This document shows, piece by piece, positions 16,350-24,465 of a DNA stretch of 64,000 nucleotides. The DNA comes from Parvibaculaceae bacterium PLY_AMNH_Bact1 (lineage in GTDB: Bacteria; Pseudomonadota; Alphaproteobacteria; Parvibaculales; Parvibaculaceae). A program made the position numbers and the translations under genes. Positions within the stretch are counted from its first letter, which is position 1. Every line of letters starts with the position of its first letter. Below the pieces are notes generated by a model, which searched no databases, had not been told where the DNA came from, and was given only the letters and a program-made list of their open reading frames with translations. The stretch is from NCBI GenBank assembly GCA_032881465.1, contig CP126168.1, forward strand, positions 558,001 through 622,000. The letters run 5' to 3'.

Positions 16350-17267
16350 TTAGACGCCCAATCCTGGCACAACGAACTTCTCAAGACCCGTTTTCATGTC
16401 AGGCGGAATGGGAATGGCTTTGCGGGCCACGAGATCAAGCGCGATGGCGACAGCCTCTGCAGTCGCAACGCAGCTGCCGGTTTCCACATCAAACAGCCAG
16501 TGCGCCCAGGTATAGGTCTTGTCAGTCACTTCCTTGAGGCCGCTTCTGAGTGTCAGAACATCGCTGACCTTGGGTGCGTCCCGATAGACAAAACGGTACT
16601 CTAGCGCCGCACCGCCGGTGGTGCTGTCTTTTGAGCGATCATCGCCGCGGGTCTGCGCCAGCAGATTAGGAATAGAGTCGGATACAATGCCCATAAACCG
16701 GCGTGTCGCCAGAAAGTCTCCCGTCACACACCAGTCGCGCATCACTTCTCCCTGAAAGGTTGTGAGCAGGCCCATTTCTTCAGCATCGCCCAGACTTGGT
16801 GCGGAACGGGGCGGTGTGAGTTCAAGCCCCCGGGGGCTGCCATGCGGCGGCACCTCAACTTTGACAGCCTCTGCTTTCGCAATCATCGCATCGGAGATGG
16901 GAACCTGTGTGCGGTCGGTGTCTGACCGCAGGCTTGCATGTGCAAAGAAGGTCGCCGCCACATCGCCGGACACCGTGTTCAGCATTTCAAAGTAGCAGGT
17001 AAGCCGATTTGCATCCGCCTCCACCACGCCACCTCGAATGAAGATGGGTGCGCCAGGGCGTTGTTCCCGTAAGAATCGAATGTGATGGTCCTCGGCAACA
17101 AGGCGCGCGCCGGTCCGTTCGATCTCATCCCGCCCGTGGCCCAGCTGAAGGCTGAGAGCTGCGAGCGCATTGGTGGCTTTCTCGGAATAGAACTGCACGT
17201 TCATGTGCCCCATCCCGTCGGTTTCCCAGGTCTGCACCGAACTGCGGTAAAGCTCAACTAAACTCAT
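16350..17267 (-). CDS. Double-hotdog acyl-CoA thioesterase family protein, paralogue 3
   Basis: 305 residues holding two hotdog domains. The first has the active-site helix block WETDGMGHMNVQFYSEKAT with the Asp-x-x-Gly-His-Met-Asn pattern of 4-hydroxybenzoyl-CoA thioesterases, then HHIRFLREQRPGAPIFIRGG. The second half starts near residue 170; the equivalent of the active helix is VTGDFLATRRFMGIVSD, where the DxxGHMN pattern has gone, but the strand ending TYTWAHWLFDVETGSCVATA is conserved. So the N-terminal half is probably catalytic and the other structural. It is one of three tandem paralogues; hydrolysis of acyl-CoAs made by the neighbouring dehydrogenase is an inference. Confidence 0.82.
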   Translation of the reverse strand: MSLVELYRSSVQTWETDGMGHMNVQFYSEKATNALAALSLQLGHGRDEIERTGARLVAEDHHIRFLREQRPGAPIFIRGGVVEADANRLTCYFEMLNTVSGDVAATFFAHASLRSDTDRTQVPISDAMIAKAEAVKVEVPPHGSPRGLELTPPRSAPSLGDAEEMGLLTTFQGEVMRDWCVTGDFLATRRFMGIVSDSIPNLLAQTRGDDRSKDSTTGGAALEYRFVYRDAPKVSDVLTLRSGLKEVTDKTYTWAHWLFDVETGSCVATAEAVAIALDLVARKAIPIPPDMKTGLEKFVVPGLGV

Positions 17268-17311
17268 GAAACTCTCCAGTTAATGTGGATAGGTATATGC
17301 GTGTGACGAAC

Positions 17312-18208
17312 TCAACCGAGTCTGTCGCGAATTTCGTGTGGCAGATCGACGGCCTTGCGTGTCTCCCGCGAAATAAGGAGGGCGGTCCCTTCGCTCGCTG
17401 CTGCGGCCTCGCCCGTCTCCGCGTCAAACATCCAGTGCCGATAGCGCAGCGTCTTGGCATCCTGGGCTTCCAGGCCGGTGCGCACAAAGAGCGTCTGTCC
17501 GGCATTGAGTTCCTTAAAATAGGCAAGCCGCATCTCAACCGTGGCAGTTGCAAGGCCTTTGGCTTTTTGTGAATGGCGGTCAAGCCCTGCCGCTGCCCAC
17601 ATATGCCCCTGACACTCAGAAAAGCGCGCGAGATAGAAGCGGGAGTTCATATGGTCGTTGGCATCACACTCCCAGCGATTAACGGCAGAGCGGTTTGTTT
17701 CGTGCATCCCCTTGGTCTCTGCGCGCTGGAGTGACACATCGCGATCCAGAGACCCATCCGGCTGCGAGCGCGGTTGTGCTGCGTCGGGCCGGTCGACCAT
17801 GATTTTTTCAGCCTGGCTGCGCATATGGTCGGTCCAGGGAACGAGCTTGCGTGCATTCAAATCAAAATGTCCTACATCGACGACGAGGGTCGCAGAGAGT
17901 GTATCAGTGAGCGCATTGCGGACTTCCTGATAGATCCGCATCGTTTTTTCATTGAGTGAAAGGACACCTGAGCGCACCGCGACCAGATCGCTCGCGAACA
18001 GTTCTTTGTGAAACCGGATGTGGTGTTCCAGAGCGACATAGGTTGTTCGCTCGGTTTGTTGGTGCTTGTATCCAAGACCCAAAAAGGCTTGTTGATGGAA
18101 GGCGGCATCTGACGTTTTCCCCATATAGAACTGAATGTTCATATGGCCCATCTCATCGCATTCCCACGGGTTCACATAGCCGCGATAAGTGTCGATCATC
18201 TCACCCAT
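17312..18208 (-). CDS. Double-hotdog acyl-CoA thioesterase family protein, paralogue 2
   Basis: 298 residues, two hotdog domains. Both halves keep the catalytic pattern: WECDEMGHMNIQFYMGKTSD near residue 16 and WECDANDHMNSRFYLARFSE near residue 174, each with Asp and His-Met-Asn. Each also has the following strand (HHIRFHKELFASDLVAVRSG; MRLAYFKELNAGQTLFVRTG). This is the only one of the three paralogues in which both halves look active. Its stop lies one base beyond... the start of the neighbouring paralogue unit on the same strand (18210 stop of the gene before it, 18208 start here), so the two are tightly packed in one operon. Substrate unknown. Confidence 0.84.
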   Translation of the reverse strand: MGEMIDTYRGYVNPWECDEMGHMNIQFYMGKTSDAAFHQQAFLGLGYKHQQTERTTYVALEHHIRFHKELFASDLVAVRSGVLSLNEKTMRIYQEVRNALTDTLSATLVVDVGHFDLNARKLVPWTDHMRSQAEKIMVDRPDAAQPRSQPDGSLDRDVSLQRAETKGMHETNRSAVNRWECDANDHMNSRFYLARFSECQGHMWAAAGLDRHSQKAKGLATATVEMRLAYFKELNAGQTLFVRTGLEAQDAKTLRYRHWMFDAETGEAAAASEGTALLISRETRKAVDLPHEIRDRLG

Positions 18209-18209
18209 C

Positions 18210-19061
18210 CTACGTGACCTTCATGAGATAGGGCGTGAGCCTGGCATTCTCTTCATCGCTAAAGGCGACGGTTTTACGGGCATCCAGGTCGAGCATGACA
18301 GCCGCTGCCTCGCCGGTTGCCATCAACGCGCCGGTTGAGGCGTCAAACAGGAAATGCGCAAAGCGCAAGACCCGGCCCATCACCTCGACCATGGCACTTT
18401 TACCCACAAGCACGGTACCGGCACGAACATCTGTCAGTCGGTCAAGCCGCATTTCCAGAACCACCGTGCCCCGCCGCGCTTTGATCATGGTGTCACGATC
18501 AAACCCAACATGTTGCCAAAGGTGGGCCGCGCCATCAGAGAACCGGCCCATGATGTGTTGCTGGCGCATAAGGCCTGTTTCGTCGCAATGCTCTGGATGC
18601 ACGACACCTTGATAGATGGGGATCAGGCTCGAAGCCGCCTGATCATCAAGCTGAAGATGTGGGAGAGAAGAGGCTCCGGGCACACCGCGAGGAAGTGCCA
18701 GGTCCGACGGGCGCGCGTAGGGCCCGGCATCCAAATCTGCGGGAAGGTCAGTCCGGCTGGTAAGCGTTGCAGCAAGGACGCCGGTTGCCGAGTTGCGAAG
18801 CTCATGGGACAGGATGAGTCTTCCCTCATGTGTGCCAGACGTTCCGCTCATCACGGCGAAAATATCGCCTGCCCGTAATTCTCGATGAAAACGAATATGA
18901 TCTCGACTTGATATGACAGGTCCGGTTTGCCCATGAGAGACAGCAAATGCCCGGTTGGCATCGGATGCCGCCGCCACATAGAACTGAACGTTCATATGAC
19001 CCACTTCATCGCAGTTCCATGTGTTGACGATGCTTTGAACTGTCTGGATAGGCTCGGTCAT
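18210..19061 (-). CDS. Double-hotdog acyl-CoA thioesterase family protein, paralogue 1 (first in operon)
   Basis: 283 residues. First hotdog with WNCDEVGHMNVQFYVAAASD (active pattern) and DHIRFHRELRAGDIFAVMSG; second hotdog begins near 150 with EHCDETGLMRQQHIMGRFSD, in which the Asp is kept but His-Met-Asn has become Leu-Met-Arg, suggesting partial loss of activity. The C-terminal strand is FAHFLFDASTGALMATGEAA. It is the promoter-proximal gene of the minus-strand operon 19061-15194. The 121-base gap to the esterase gene upstream holds no gene. The family is often annotated as thioesterase without known substrate. Confidence 0.82.
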   Translation of the reverse strand: MTEPIQTVQSIVNTWNCDEVGHMNVQFYVAAASDANRAFAVSHGQTGPVISSRDHIRFHRELRAGDIFAVMSGTSGTHEGRLILSHELRNSATGVLAATLTSRTDLPADLDAGPYARPSDLALPRGVPGASSLPHLQLDDQAASSLIPIYQGVVHPEHCDETGLMRQQHIMGRFSDGAAHLWQHVGFDRDTMIKARRGTVVLEMRLDRLTDVRAGTVLVGKSAMVEVMGRVLRFAHFLFDASTGALMATGEAAAVMLDLDARKTVAFSDEENARLTPYLMKVT

Positions 19062-19182
19062 GAAAACTCTCAGAAGGGCAGTGCAAGGAATGCAGGACGC
19101 GGCGCACTTTAGAAAGTGCGGGAGAAAAAGTCATATTGTCAGGGGCGAGCGAGGGCGCCCCGACGTTATTTGGTGCTCCGGG

Positions 19183-20151
19183 TCATTTCGTAACCTGGTT
19201 GAGAAACGCATCCATACGTTTCACTGCTGAGGCGGCGAGTTCGCCAGGAAACGCGACAAAACCATGGGCGCCGCCGGGATAGATGGCGAGCTCTGCGTCA
19301 TTCCCCGCCGCTGCCCAGCGGGCATGCATGAACAGACTATCGTCCAGAAGCGCGTCCGCTGTTCCAACACTGAAGAGGGCAGGCGGCATACCTTTAAGGT
19401 CGGCAAACAGTGGCGAGATGTCCGGGGCCGAGGCGTCGGAACCTTTGGGAATAAAACACTCATCAAACTTATGCAGGTCATGGGTGCGCAAAATCAGATA
19501 GGGCTCATCACCAAAGGCGCGAGCACTTGGCGTCCAGCGCAGATCAAATGCCCCGAATACGAGATTGGCCCCAGCAAAGTCCGTATACCCATGGCGGTCG
19601 CGCATTCGCAGTAGTGTGACCGCTGCCAGATGAGCACCGGCACTCTCGCCACCGACGGTCAGCACGTCCGTCCCAAACTCGGTCTTGGCGTTATCGATGA
19701 GCCACTGGGCGGCTGTTTCGCAATCATCAGGTCCGGCAGGATATGGGTGCTCAGGGGCAAGGCGGTATTCAACGCTGACGCAAGCCAGCCCGCAATTGTC
19801 TGCTATCCGCTCAAGCATCGGGTCCTGGCCATCGGCGGAGCCAAATACCCATCCCCCACCGTGAAAATGAAGGTAGACACCCTTGGGATTTTCAGGAGCG
19901 ATGATCCGCAACTCCACGTCGCCGCCTTTGCCGGGGATGGTGCGTGTGACGGCGCGGTCGGATTTGGGAACCAGCGGGAAGGGGCCCTCGCCGCGGTCGC
20001 GACGGGCGCGGGCTTCGGCGACCCCAATGTCCCAATTGTCGTCGGATTTTTCCAACAGCTCAATCAGCGCGTCGTTGATCGCTTTGGTTTCCGCAGATAC
20101 AGCATTTTCGCCAAACAAAGCTGGATCGAATGGATTCGTGTCCGCCATCAT
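19183..20151 (-). CDS. Alpha/beta hydrolase, hormone-sensitive-lipase (HSL) family esterase
   Basis: About 322 residues. The HSL oxyanion motif [14 protein letters not shown] (residues about 95-108), the family block [18 protein letters not shown], the nucleophile elbow [14 protein letters not shown] (GESAG), Asp in [15 protein letters not shown] and His in [13 protein letters not shown] form a complete catalytic set. Cytoplasmic, no signal. Three ATGs are possible (20160, 20151, 20148); GGGGG lies just ahead of the latter two, so I chose 20151. It is on the same strand as the thioesterase operon but 120 bases upstream, probably a separate unit. Acts on short- to medium-chain esters by family. 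Confidence 0.87.
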   Translation of the reverse strand: MMADTNPFDPALFGENAVSAETKAINDALIELLEKSDDNWDIGVAEARARRDRGEGPFPLVPKSDRAVTRTIPGKGGDVELRIIAPENPKGVYLHFHGGGWVFGSADGQDPMLERIADNCGLACVSVEYRLAPEHPYPAGPDDCETAAQWLIDNAKTEFGTDVLTVGGESAGAHLAAVTLLRMRDRHGYTDFAGANLVFGAFDLRWTPSARAFGDEPYLILRTHDLHKFDECFIPKGSDASAPDISPLFADLKGMPPALFSVGTADALLDDSLFMHARWAAAGNDAELAIYPGGAHGFVAFPGELAASAVKRMDAFLNQVTK

Positions 20152-20326
20152 GTCCCCCATATTTCTAATTCTTTGGTCCGCAAGATATAGAAGTGGCTCC
20201 CGGGCGTCTATTTACCAACCAGACGCAACGTAAGCGCGTCCCGAAAGTCTGGCATGGTTGATCCTGGTCAAAGCGGGGGGAGCATGGAGCCGCCACCATG
20301 CAGCCTCGGAGACAAAGGGAGAGAGT

Positions 20327-20533
20327 ATGGAACCCATATGCCGCGACCGCATCGCGTCAGCCCGCCTGATGAGAGAGTATGGCTTGGACAGTGAAGGGGC
20401 AAAGCGCCTCTTTTCACTCAAGAGTTGTGCAATGGCGTCAGACTGCTGCCATCGCGAAGTCTGTCGCGATCTGCTCGAGACAGTCTGGCAGGTGAGAAAC
20501 CCGCCAGACGGATTTTTGTCATCCCCACTTTAG
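20327..20533 (+). CDS. Small cysteine-containing hypothetical protein (DUF6455-like layout)
   Basis: 68 residues from ATG 20327, preceded by AAAGGGAGAGAG at ribosome-binding distance. The sequence has RLMREYGLDSEGAKRLFSLK followed by a short cluster of four cysteines, CAMASDCCHREVCRDLL, a spacing that recalls small proteins of the DUF6455 type (helix, then C-x-x-C-like pairs). Functions of that family are unknown. The prediction rests on the ribosome binding site and composition; a chance frame is possible. Confidence 0.45.
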   Translation: MEPICRDRIASARLMREYGLDSEGAKRLFSLKSCAMASDCCHREVCRDLLETVWQVRNPPDGFLSSPL

Positions 20534-20541
20534 GGGGACGC

Positions 20542-20580
20542 CTAGTGAGCCCAACTAGTGAGCCCAACTAGTGGGCCCGG
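20542..20580. repeat. Three 13-base tandem repeats at the end of the DJ-1/PfpI gene
   Basis: CTAGTGAGCCCAA at 20542-20554 and 20555-20567 is followed by the variant CTAGTGGGCCCGG at 20568-20580. The stop codon of the minus-strand DJ-1/PfpI gene (20568-20570) is the first three bases of the third unit, so the array begins exactly at the gene end. Confidence 0.8.
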
Positions 20581-21251
20581 GGGACCCGGCTAATCCGTTC
20601 AGGAAGAGGGCGTGGTGTGGTTTCGCCGCTGTCCATCGTTGCCGCGACAAGTTCAACAATTTCAGGAGCAGCCGTCGCGACGCTGCCGGAATTAAACGGT
20701 GGTTCGGGTGCGTATTCAATCGCCAACTGAAGAGCTTTGGCATAGTCCTCGCCCGCGAGTTGTGCGGAAAGATAAAGCCCCATATCAATACCTGCTGAGA
20801 CGCCGGCGGCGGTGATAATGTCGCCATGGTCAACCCAGCGCTCGGCAACAGGTGTTGCCCCATAGCCTTCAAGCACATCATAGCGGGCCCAATGGGTCGT
20901 TGCCTTCTTGCCATCGAGTAGCCCAGCGGCAGCCAGAATGAGAGAGCCGGTACAAACAGAAGCATTGATCTTGGTTGTTTTCGCGATTTTGCGAACCCAG
21001 TCCATTTGATGGGGGTCGTTGCGCACGGCTTCATCGGCAAAACCACCGGGAATGAGAAGAATGTCGGCACTATCTACTTCGTCGATGCTCTTGGGCGCAT
21101 AGATGTCGATGAGGCCATTATCATTGGCGACCATGCCAGCTTCTTTGGCAACGAAGGTAACTTCTGCATCCGGTAAGCGGCTGAGAGACTCAAACGGGCC
21201 AATCGCATCAAGCGTTGTGAACCCGTCATAGAGAAAAATCACGATGTGCAT
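20568..21251 (-). CDS. DJ-1/PfpI family protein, isonitrile hydratase-like
   Basis: About 227 residues from ATG 21251, which has GGGAG in front of it; upstream ATGs extend into the intergenic region. Class I glutamine amidotransferase-like fold: IVIFLYDGFTTLDAIGPFE near the start with the conserved Asp15, ILLIPGGFADEA, and the nucleophile elbow NASVCTGSLILAAAG with Cys100. The Asp-Cys separation is close to that of Pseudomonas isonitrile hydratase InhA (Asp17, Cys101). No C-terminal AraC domain is present, so it is an enzyme-type member rather than a GlxA regulator. It lies 104 bases downstream of the styrene-oxide-isomerase-like gene on the same strand. Confidence 0.82.
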   Translation of the reverse strand: MHIVIFLYDGFTTLDAIGPFESLSRLPDAEVTFVAKEAGMVANDNGLIDIYAPKSIDEVDSADILLIPGGFADEAVRNDPHQMDWVRKIAKTTKINASVCTGSLILAAAGLLDGKKATTHWARYDVLEGYGATPVAERWVDHGDIITAAGVSAGIDMGLYLSAQLAGEDYAKALQLAIEYAPEPPFNSGSVATAAPEIVELVAATMDSGETTPRPLPERISRVPRAH

Positions 21252-21355
21252 GTGGTGCACTCCCATGGTTACTGACGAGTGTAACTTAGGGAGTGGTGCG
21301 TTTGGCGGAAATGACATCAATCGGACGGTTTCTGCCAAACGCACTATGTGGGTCA

Positions 21356-21802
21356 CTAGTCGCTGGATTGTGAGAAGGCTACCAGGGCTAGAACGACAAA
21401 TGCAGCAATGACGCCAACGATCGCAATGGAGAAGAGCGTGAAAGTGAGTGTGTTCCAGTCAATGCCTGTGAAAGCGAGACCGCGGCCACCGGTCATGCCA
21501 GAGACAAAAGACGCCAGGATATTACCCCAACCTGTCGCAATGAGGCCCCAGGTAATGATGGATGAACGCCCCTCACTCAAGGTGAGCTGCTTTGCGGCGG
21601 CAGCCACGGCGATCATCATCATGCCATTCAGGGTGCCTTCAAGGTGTGCCATCCGCCAGGCGCGTAGTGCCTCAGCTTCAATTGCGCCACCGCCTGCGGC
21701 AACTGCATCCAGCGCCCACAAAAAGGGGACGCCCGCAGCGAGCCCCAAAATAAAGATAAGGGCTCCATGTCCAATCAGTAAACTGTGATGTCGAGTTGGC
21801 AT
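21356..21802 (-). CDS. Four-helix membrane protein resembling styrene oxide isomerase
   Basis: 148 residues, four predicted membrane helices (about 10-32, 50-72, 82-102, 120-144). The pattern GHGALIFILGLAAGVPFLW, then WRMAHLEGTLNGMMMIAVA and ATGWGNILASFVSGM, follows the layout of styrene oxide isomerases (StyC), small membrane haem proteins that turn epoxides into aldehydes. In particular His53 and Asn59 are spaced as the haem-ligand His and nearby Asn that I recall for the Pseudomonas enzyme. The tyrosine expected in helix 3 is not evident, so activity is uncertain. GGAGG lies before the start. No styrene monooxygenase genes are near. Family resemblance is from memory. Confidence 0.6.
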   Translation of the reverse strand: MPTRHHSLLIGHGALIFILGLAAGVPFLWALDAVAAGGGAIEAEALRAWRMAHLEGTLNGMMMIAVAAAAKQLTLSEGRSSIITWGLIATGWGNILASFVSGMTGGRGLAFTGIDWNTLTFTLFSIAIVGVIAAFVVLALVAFSQSSD

Positions 21803-21891
21803 TGTATTCCTCCGGTGATTGTCTAACGTGTCGGCTTAGAACTGAAAGCCAGGGGCGCGAACCCCTGGAAAAAAAATTGGGAGATACTCAA

Positions 21892-22260
21892 ATGATCGGA
21901 TACGCAACACTTGGATCGAACGACCTTGAAAAGGGTGCGAAGTTTTATGATGACTTCCTTGGTGCCTTTGGCGGCAAACGCGCTTTTGGCATGGACCGCA
22001 TCATTTTCTGGAATGACGCAAAGGGCGGCGCGATGCTTTCTTTGTGTATTCCTTACGACGAGAAAACGGCGACGGCAGGCAATGGCAACATGCTCGCACT
22101 CGCAGCTGAGTCGACAGAAGAAGTCGATGCCATGTACAAAAAGGCGATTGAACTGGGTGCGACAGACGACGGTGAGCCTGGTGCGCGCACCGACAATTTC
22201 TATGGTGCCTATTTCCGGGACCTTGATGGCAACAAGATTTGCTGCTTCAAATTTACTTAA
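21892..22260 (+). CDS. VOC (glyoxalase/bleomycin resistance) superfamily protein
   Basis: 122 residues from ATG 21892 with TTGGGAG upstream; an open frame extends upstream to 21796 through a hairpin and is rejected. A single VOC module with two beta-alpha-beta-beta-beta repeats: MIGYATLGSNDLEKGAKFYD starts the first, and GARTDNFYGAYFRDLDGNKI ends the second, with the typical metal-site region FRDLDGN. A perfect 7-base stem (CCAGGGG/CCCCTGG, 21849-21868) and an A8 run lie in the 5' leader just before the ribosome binding site. Substrate unknown. A clean terminator follows. Confidence 0.83.
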   Translation: MIGYATLGSNDLEKGAKFYDDFLGAFGGKRAFGMDRIIFWNDAKGGAMLSLCIPYDEKTATAGNGNMLALAAESTEEVDAMYKKAIELGATDDGEPGARTDNFYGAYFRDLDGNKICCFKFT

Positions 22261-22288
22261 GACGGTCTCCGTCATTGCAGAACATTCC

Positions 22289-22317
22289 AGCGGGCGTCCA
22301 CGTGGCGCCCGCTTTTT
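22289..22317 (+). terminator. Rho-independent terminator after the VOC gene
   Basis: Perfect 8-base stem AGCGGGCG (22289-22296) and CGCCCGCT (22306-22313), nine-base loop, then TTTTT. It lies 30 bases after the VOC stop and ahead of the convergent flavoprotein gene. Confidence 0.85.
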
Positions 22318-22333
22318 CGTGTGCTGTTCATGG

Positions 22334-23629
22334 TCAATAGGCTCCAGCCCACATGTCCCAGTCTCGTGACAGGCCAGGGCCAGCCAGAGCCCAATTCGGT
22401 CGTGCGCCGATAAGTTTCGCAGCTGTTGCTGGGAAATTGGTCATCATCCGGCATTGGCTCCAATTGAGGAATCGATACCGGTTGAGAGCCTTGTTCATTT
22501 CAGGCACTGGGTCTCGACCACATAGCAAAGCTTCAGCTGCCGCCGTCGCAGCAACAGCAGATCGGACCATGCCGTCGCCGGTAATGATCGGCGCGCCGCC
22601 GTTATAGATGTAAGAAAGATCGAGCGTGTCTTTCTGCCGGTTCTTAAGCCCACGCCAGGGCGAGCAGGGAACAGCGGCCTGCCCCATGGTCTCGTCAATG
22701 TCATGAGGCTCCAGCCCAAGCTCCCCACCAACGCCGATGATTTCGTCGGTGAGTGCTTCATATTCATGGGCTTTGTCAAAGCTTCCTGCTTTGGCGACAC
22801 GATAGAAGATCCCGTAATAGCGAGCGTCTGGTGAGAGCGGGTCCTGGAACGGATAAAGAACCGACATATCAAGTCCGCCGTCCCGGTGGATAAAGGCGCA
22901 GAACGCATCATGGCTTTCAAGCACCCCTTTCGAGGGGCGCGCATTGTCGGTAAACGTAATCTGCGAAGCGAGAACGAACTCTGTGGGGGCAGGTGCTTCC
23001 CAGATTGTTTCCGCATTCTCAAGCGGCTTTGGCTTTGCGTTGACAATTAAAGGTCGGTCACCTGGAGCAAGGGTGCGCAACGCCTGCCAGTCATTTACTT
23101 CTTCTTCGATATGGTTGACGCCCGCGCGCTTCGCGAGAGCGATCAGCGCTCCAGCAAGACGCGAGTTACGCACGCCATAGGCGAGGGGTTCCCGCGTCGA
23201 GCGATCCTTCCGCACGCCCTCACTTGTCATCCAGGTGGTGGGACGGCGAAAACTGTAACTGTCTTGATTGACGTCACACAACGTCGCCTGCTGGCGATAG
23301 GTGATCGCCTGCGTCCAATCCTCTCCATACATTTCCCGCAGAACATCAGCTCGATCGATCCCAAGGGCGGCGGCGTAGTAGTCAATGCTGCGCGCTCTGA
23401 GCGTCACCCCGTTGATGAGACGCCTGCTTTCCGCAACAGGGGGAGCAGCAATCACCACACGTCCTGCAAATTCAGGTGCTCGGTTGAGGCAGGCTGCAAG
23501 CACCGCAGCGCCAATCCCATTGCCACTGATGACAACGCTGTCATAGGCGCAGTCTGCCTGAGGCCGGTTCAACCCTCTCCAGGCAGGCAAATAGGCGTCG
23601 CGCCCTTTGATGGCGAATGTATCAAGCAT
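22334..23629 (-). CDS. FAD/NAD(P)-binding oxidoreductase-like protein of unknown substrate
   Basis: 431 residues. A dinucleotide-binding Rossmann motif VVISGNGIGAAVLAACLNR sits at about 32-50 with the expected Gly-x-Gly-x-x-Gly; the fingerprint near the C-terminus, GGAPIITGDGMVRSAVAATA, matches the second FAD-contact region (Gly-Asp) of flavin monooxygenase and halogenase-like enzymes. Between them lie DWTQAITYRQQATLCDVNQD and SFRRPTTWMT, which I do not recognise. No signal peptide. It is transcribed away from the TetR gene across a region holding two palindromic sites, so it is the likely target of that regulator. Substrate open; an FAD-dependent hydroxylase or dehydrogenase is plausible. 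Confidence 0.7.
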   Translation of the reverse strand: MLDTFAIKGRDAYLPAWRGLNRPQADCAYDSVVISGNGIGAAVLAACLNRAPEFAGRVVIAAPPVAESRRLINGVTLRARSIDYYAAALGIDRADVLREMYGEDWTQAITYRQQATLCDVNQDSYSFRRPTTWMTSEGVRKDRSTREPLAYGVRNSRLAGALIALAKRAGVNHIEEEVNDWQALRTLAPGDRPLIVNAKPKPLENAETIWEAPAPTEFVLASQITFTDNARPSKGVLESHDAFCAFIHRDGGLDMSVLYPFQDPLSPDARYYGIFYRVAKAGSFDKAHEYEALTDEIIGVGGELGLEPHDIDETMGQAAVPCSPWRGLKNRQKDTLDLSYIYNGGAPIITGDGMVRSAVAATAAAEALLCGRDPVPEMNKALNRYRFLNWSQCRMMTNFPATAAKLIGARPNWALAGPGLSRDWDMWAGAY

Positions 23630-23647
23630 GGAGCCCTCTCTTCAAAA

Positions 23648-23686
23648 TTAGAGTTTAAACTCTAAGAAAGTAGAGCTTATACTCAA
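23648..23686. promoter_or_regulatory. Two palindromic operator sites between the flavoprotein and TetR genes
   Basis: TTAGAGTTTAAACTCTAA (23648-23665) is a perfect 18-base palindrome. A second site, TAGAGCTTATACTCAA (23671-23686), matches 13 of 16 positions of its core and is centred 22 bases (two helical turns) away on the same face. The sites lie 19-57 bases before the flavoprotein start and 54-92 before the TetR start, where a TetR dimer would block both promoters. Confidence 0.65.
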
Positions 23687-23739
23687 AAAACTTGACGTCA
23701 AGGGATGACACGAGCGAGTAGGACAGGTATCCAAAGCGT

Positions 23740-24465
23740 ATGGCAAAAACAGCGGCAAACAGAGCATTACTGGGAGAGCGGGGTGCTCCATCCAAGGGAG
23801 CGGCAACCCGAGCGCTGATTGTGGAGACGGCACTCCGTCTCTTTAATGAGGAGAATGCGAGCGACGTCAGCACCAATCAGATTGCCGCTGAAGCGGGCAT
23901 TAGTCCTGGCAACCTCTATTACTATTTTCGCAACAAGGAGGAGATCATCCGTGCTCTCTTCCCAGACATTCGCGATGGCATAGCCGAACCGCTCACCTAC
24001 CCAAAGGGAGAACCGATTTCAGCAGAGCGCATGGCCAACGACTATCTCAGCGCGATTGAGGTGCTCTGGGCTTACCGCTTCTTCTTTGCCGACCTCATCG
24101 GTCTGGGTCAGCGCGATCCGGAGTTGGGCGCCATGATCCAGACGCTGCAAGACGACACGATCATGACCATGGGCAACATGTACAAGGACATCATGGATCA
24201 GGGCGACATGGTGGCTGTCGACAAAAAGACGAATGAGCTTCTGGCGCTCAATTCGTTTCTCGTGTGGTTTAGCTGGGTATCCTTTATGGACCGCGCATCC
24301 GACCCACGTGGAAAGCGTGAGCAGCGATTGGCTGATGGGGCGCTTGCCTGTCTCGCAATCATTGACCCCTATCTGAAACCCACCTACCGCACGGCGGTGC
24401 ATGACGCGCTGGACGCGCTCATGAACCGACGGCAGAAGAAACGCCCAAGAACGGGCAGGCATTAG
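23740..24465 (+). CDS. TetR family transcriptional regulator
   Basis: 241 residues. N-terminal helix-turn-helix with TRALIVETALRLFNEENASD, STNQIAAEAGISPGNLYYYF and RNKEEIIRALF, the standard TetR DNA-binding domain (about 22-70). The C-terminal ligand domain includes WAYRFFFADLIGLGQRDPEL, a block found in TetR proteins with the TetR_C_7-like layout. Divergent from the flavoprotein gene and beside the palindromes at 23648-23686, so it probably represses that gene and itself. The stop overlaps the convergent hydratase gene by three to four bases. Ligand unknown; lipid-derived molecules are likely from the neighbourhood. Confidence 0.85.
   Translation: MAKTAANRALLGERGAPSKGAATRALIVETALRLFNEENASDVSTNQIAAEAGISPGNLYYYFRNKEEIIRALFPDIRDGIAEPLTYPKGEPISAERMANDYLSAIEVLWAYRFFFADLIGLGQRDPELGAMIQTLQDDTIMTMGNMYKDIMDQGDMVAVDKKTNELLALNSFLVWFSWVSFMDRASDPRGKREQRLADGALACLAIIDPYLKPTYRTAVHDALDALMNRRQKKRPRTGRH

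Noticed and set aside
23655-23876. Hydrophobic minus-strand frame crossing the TetR operator region
   Set aside because: Overlaps the TetR gene start and both operator sites; the TetR and flavoprotein genes explain the region.
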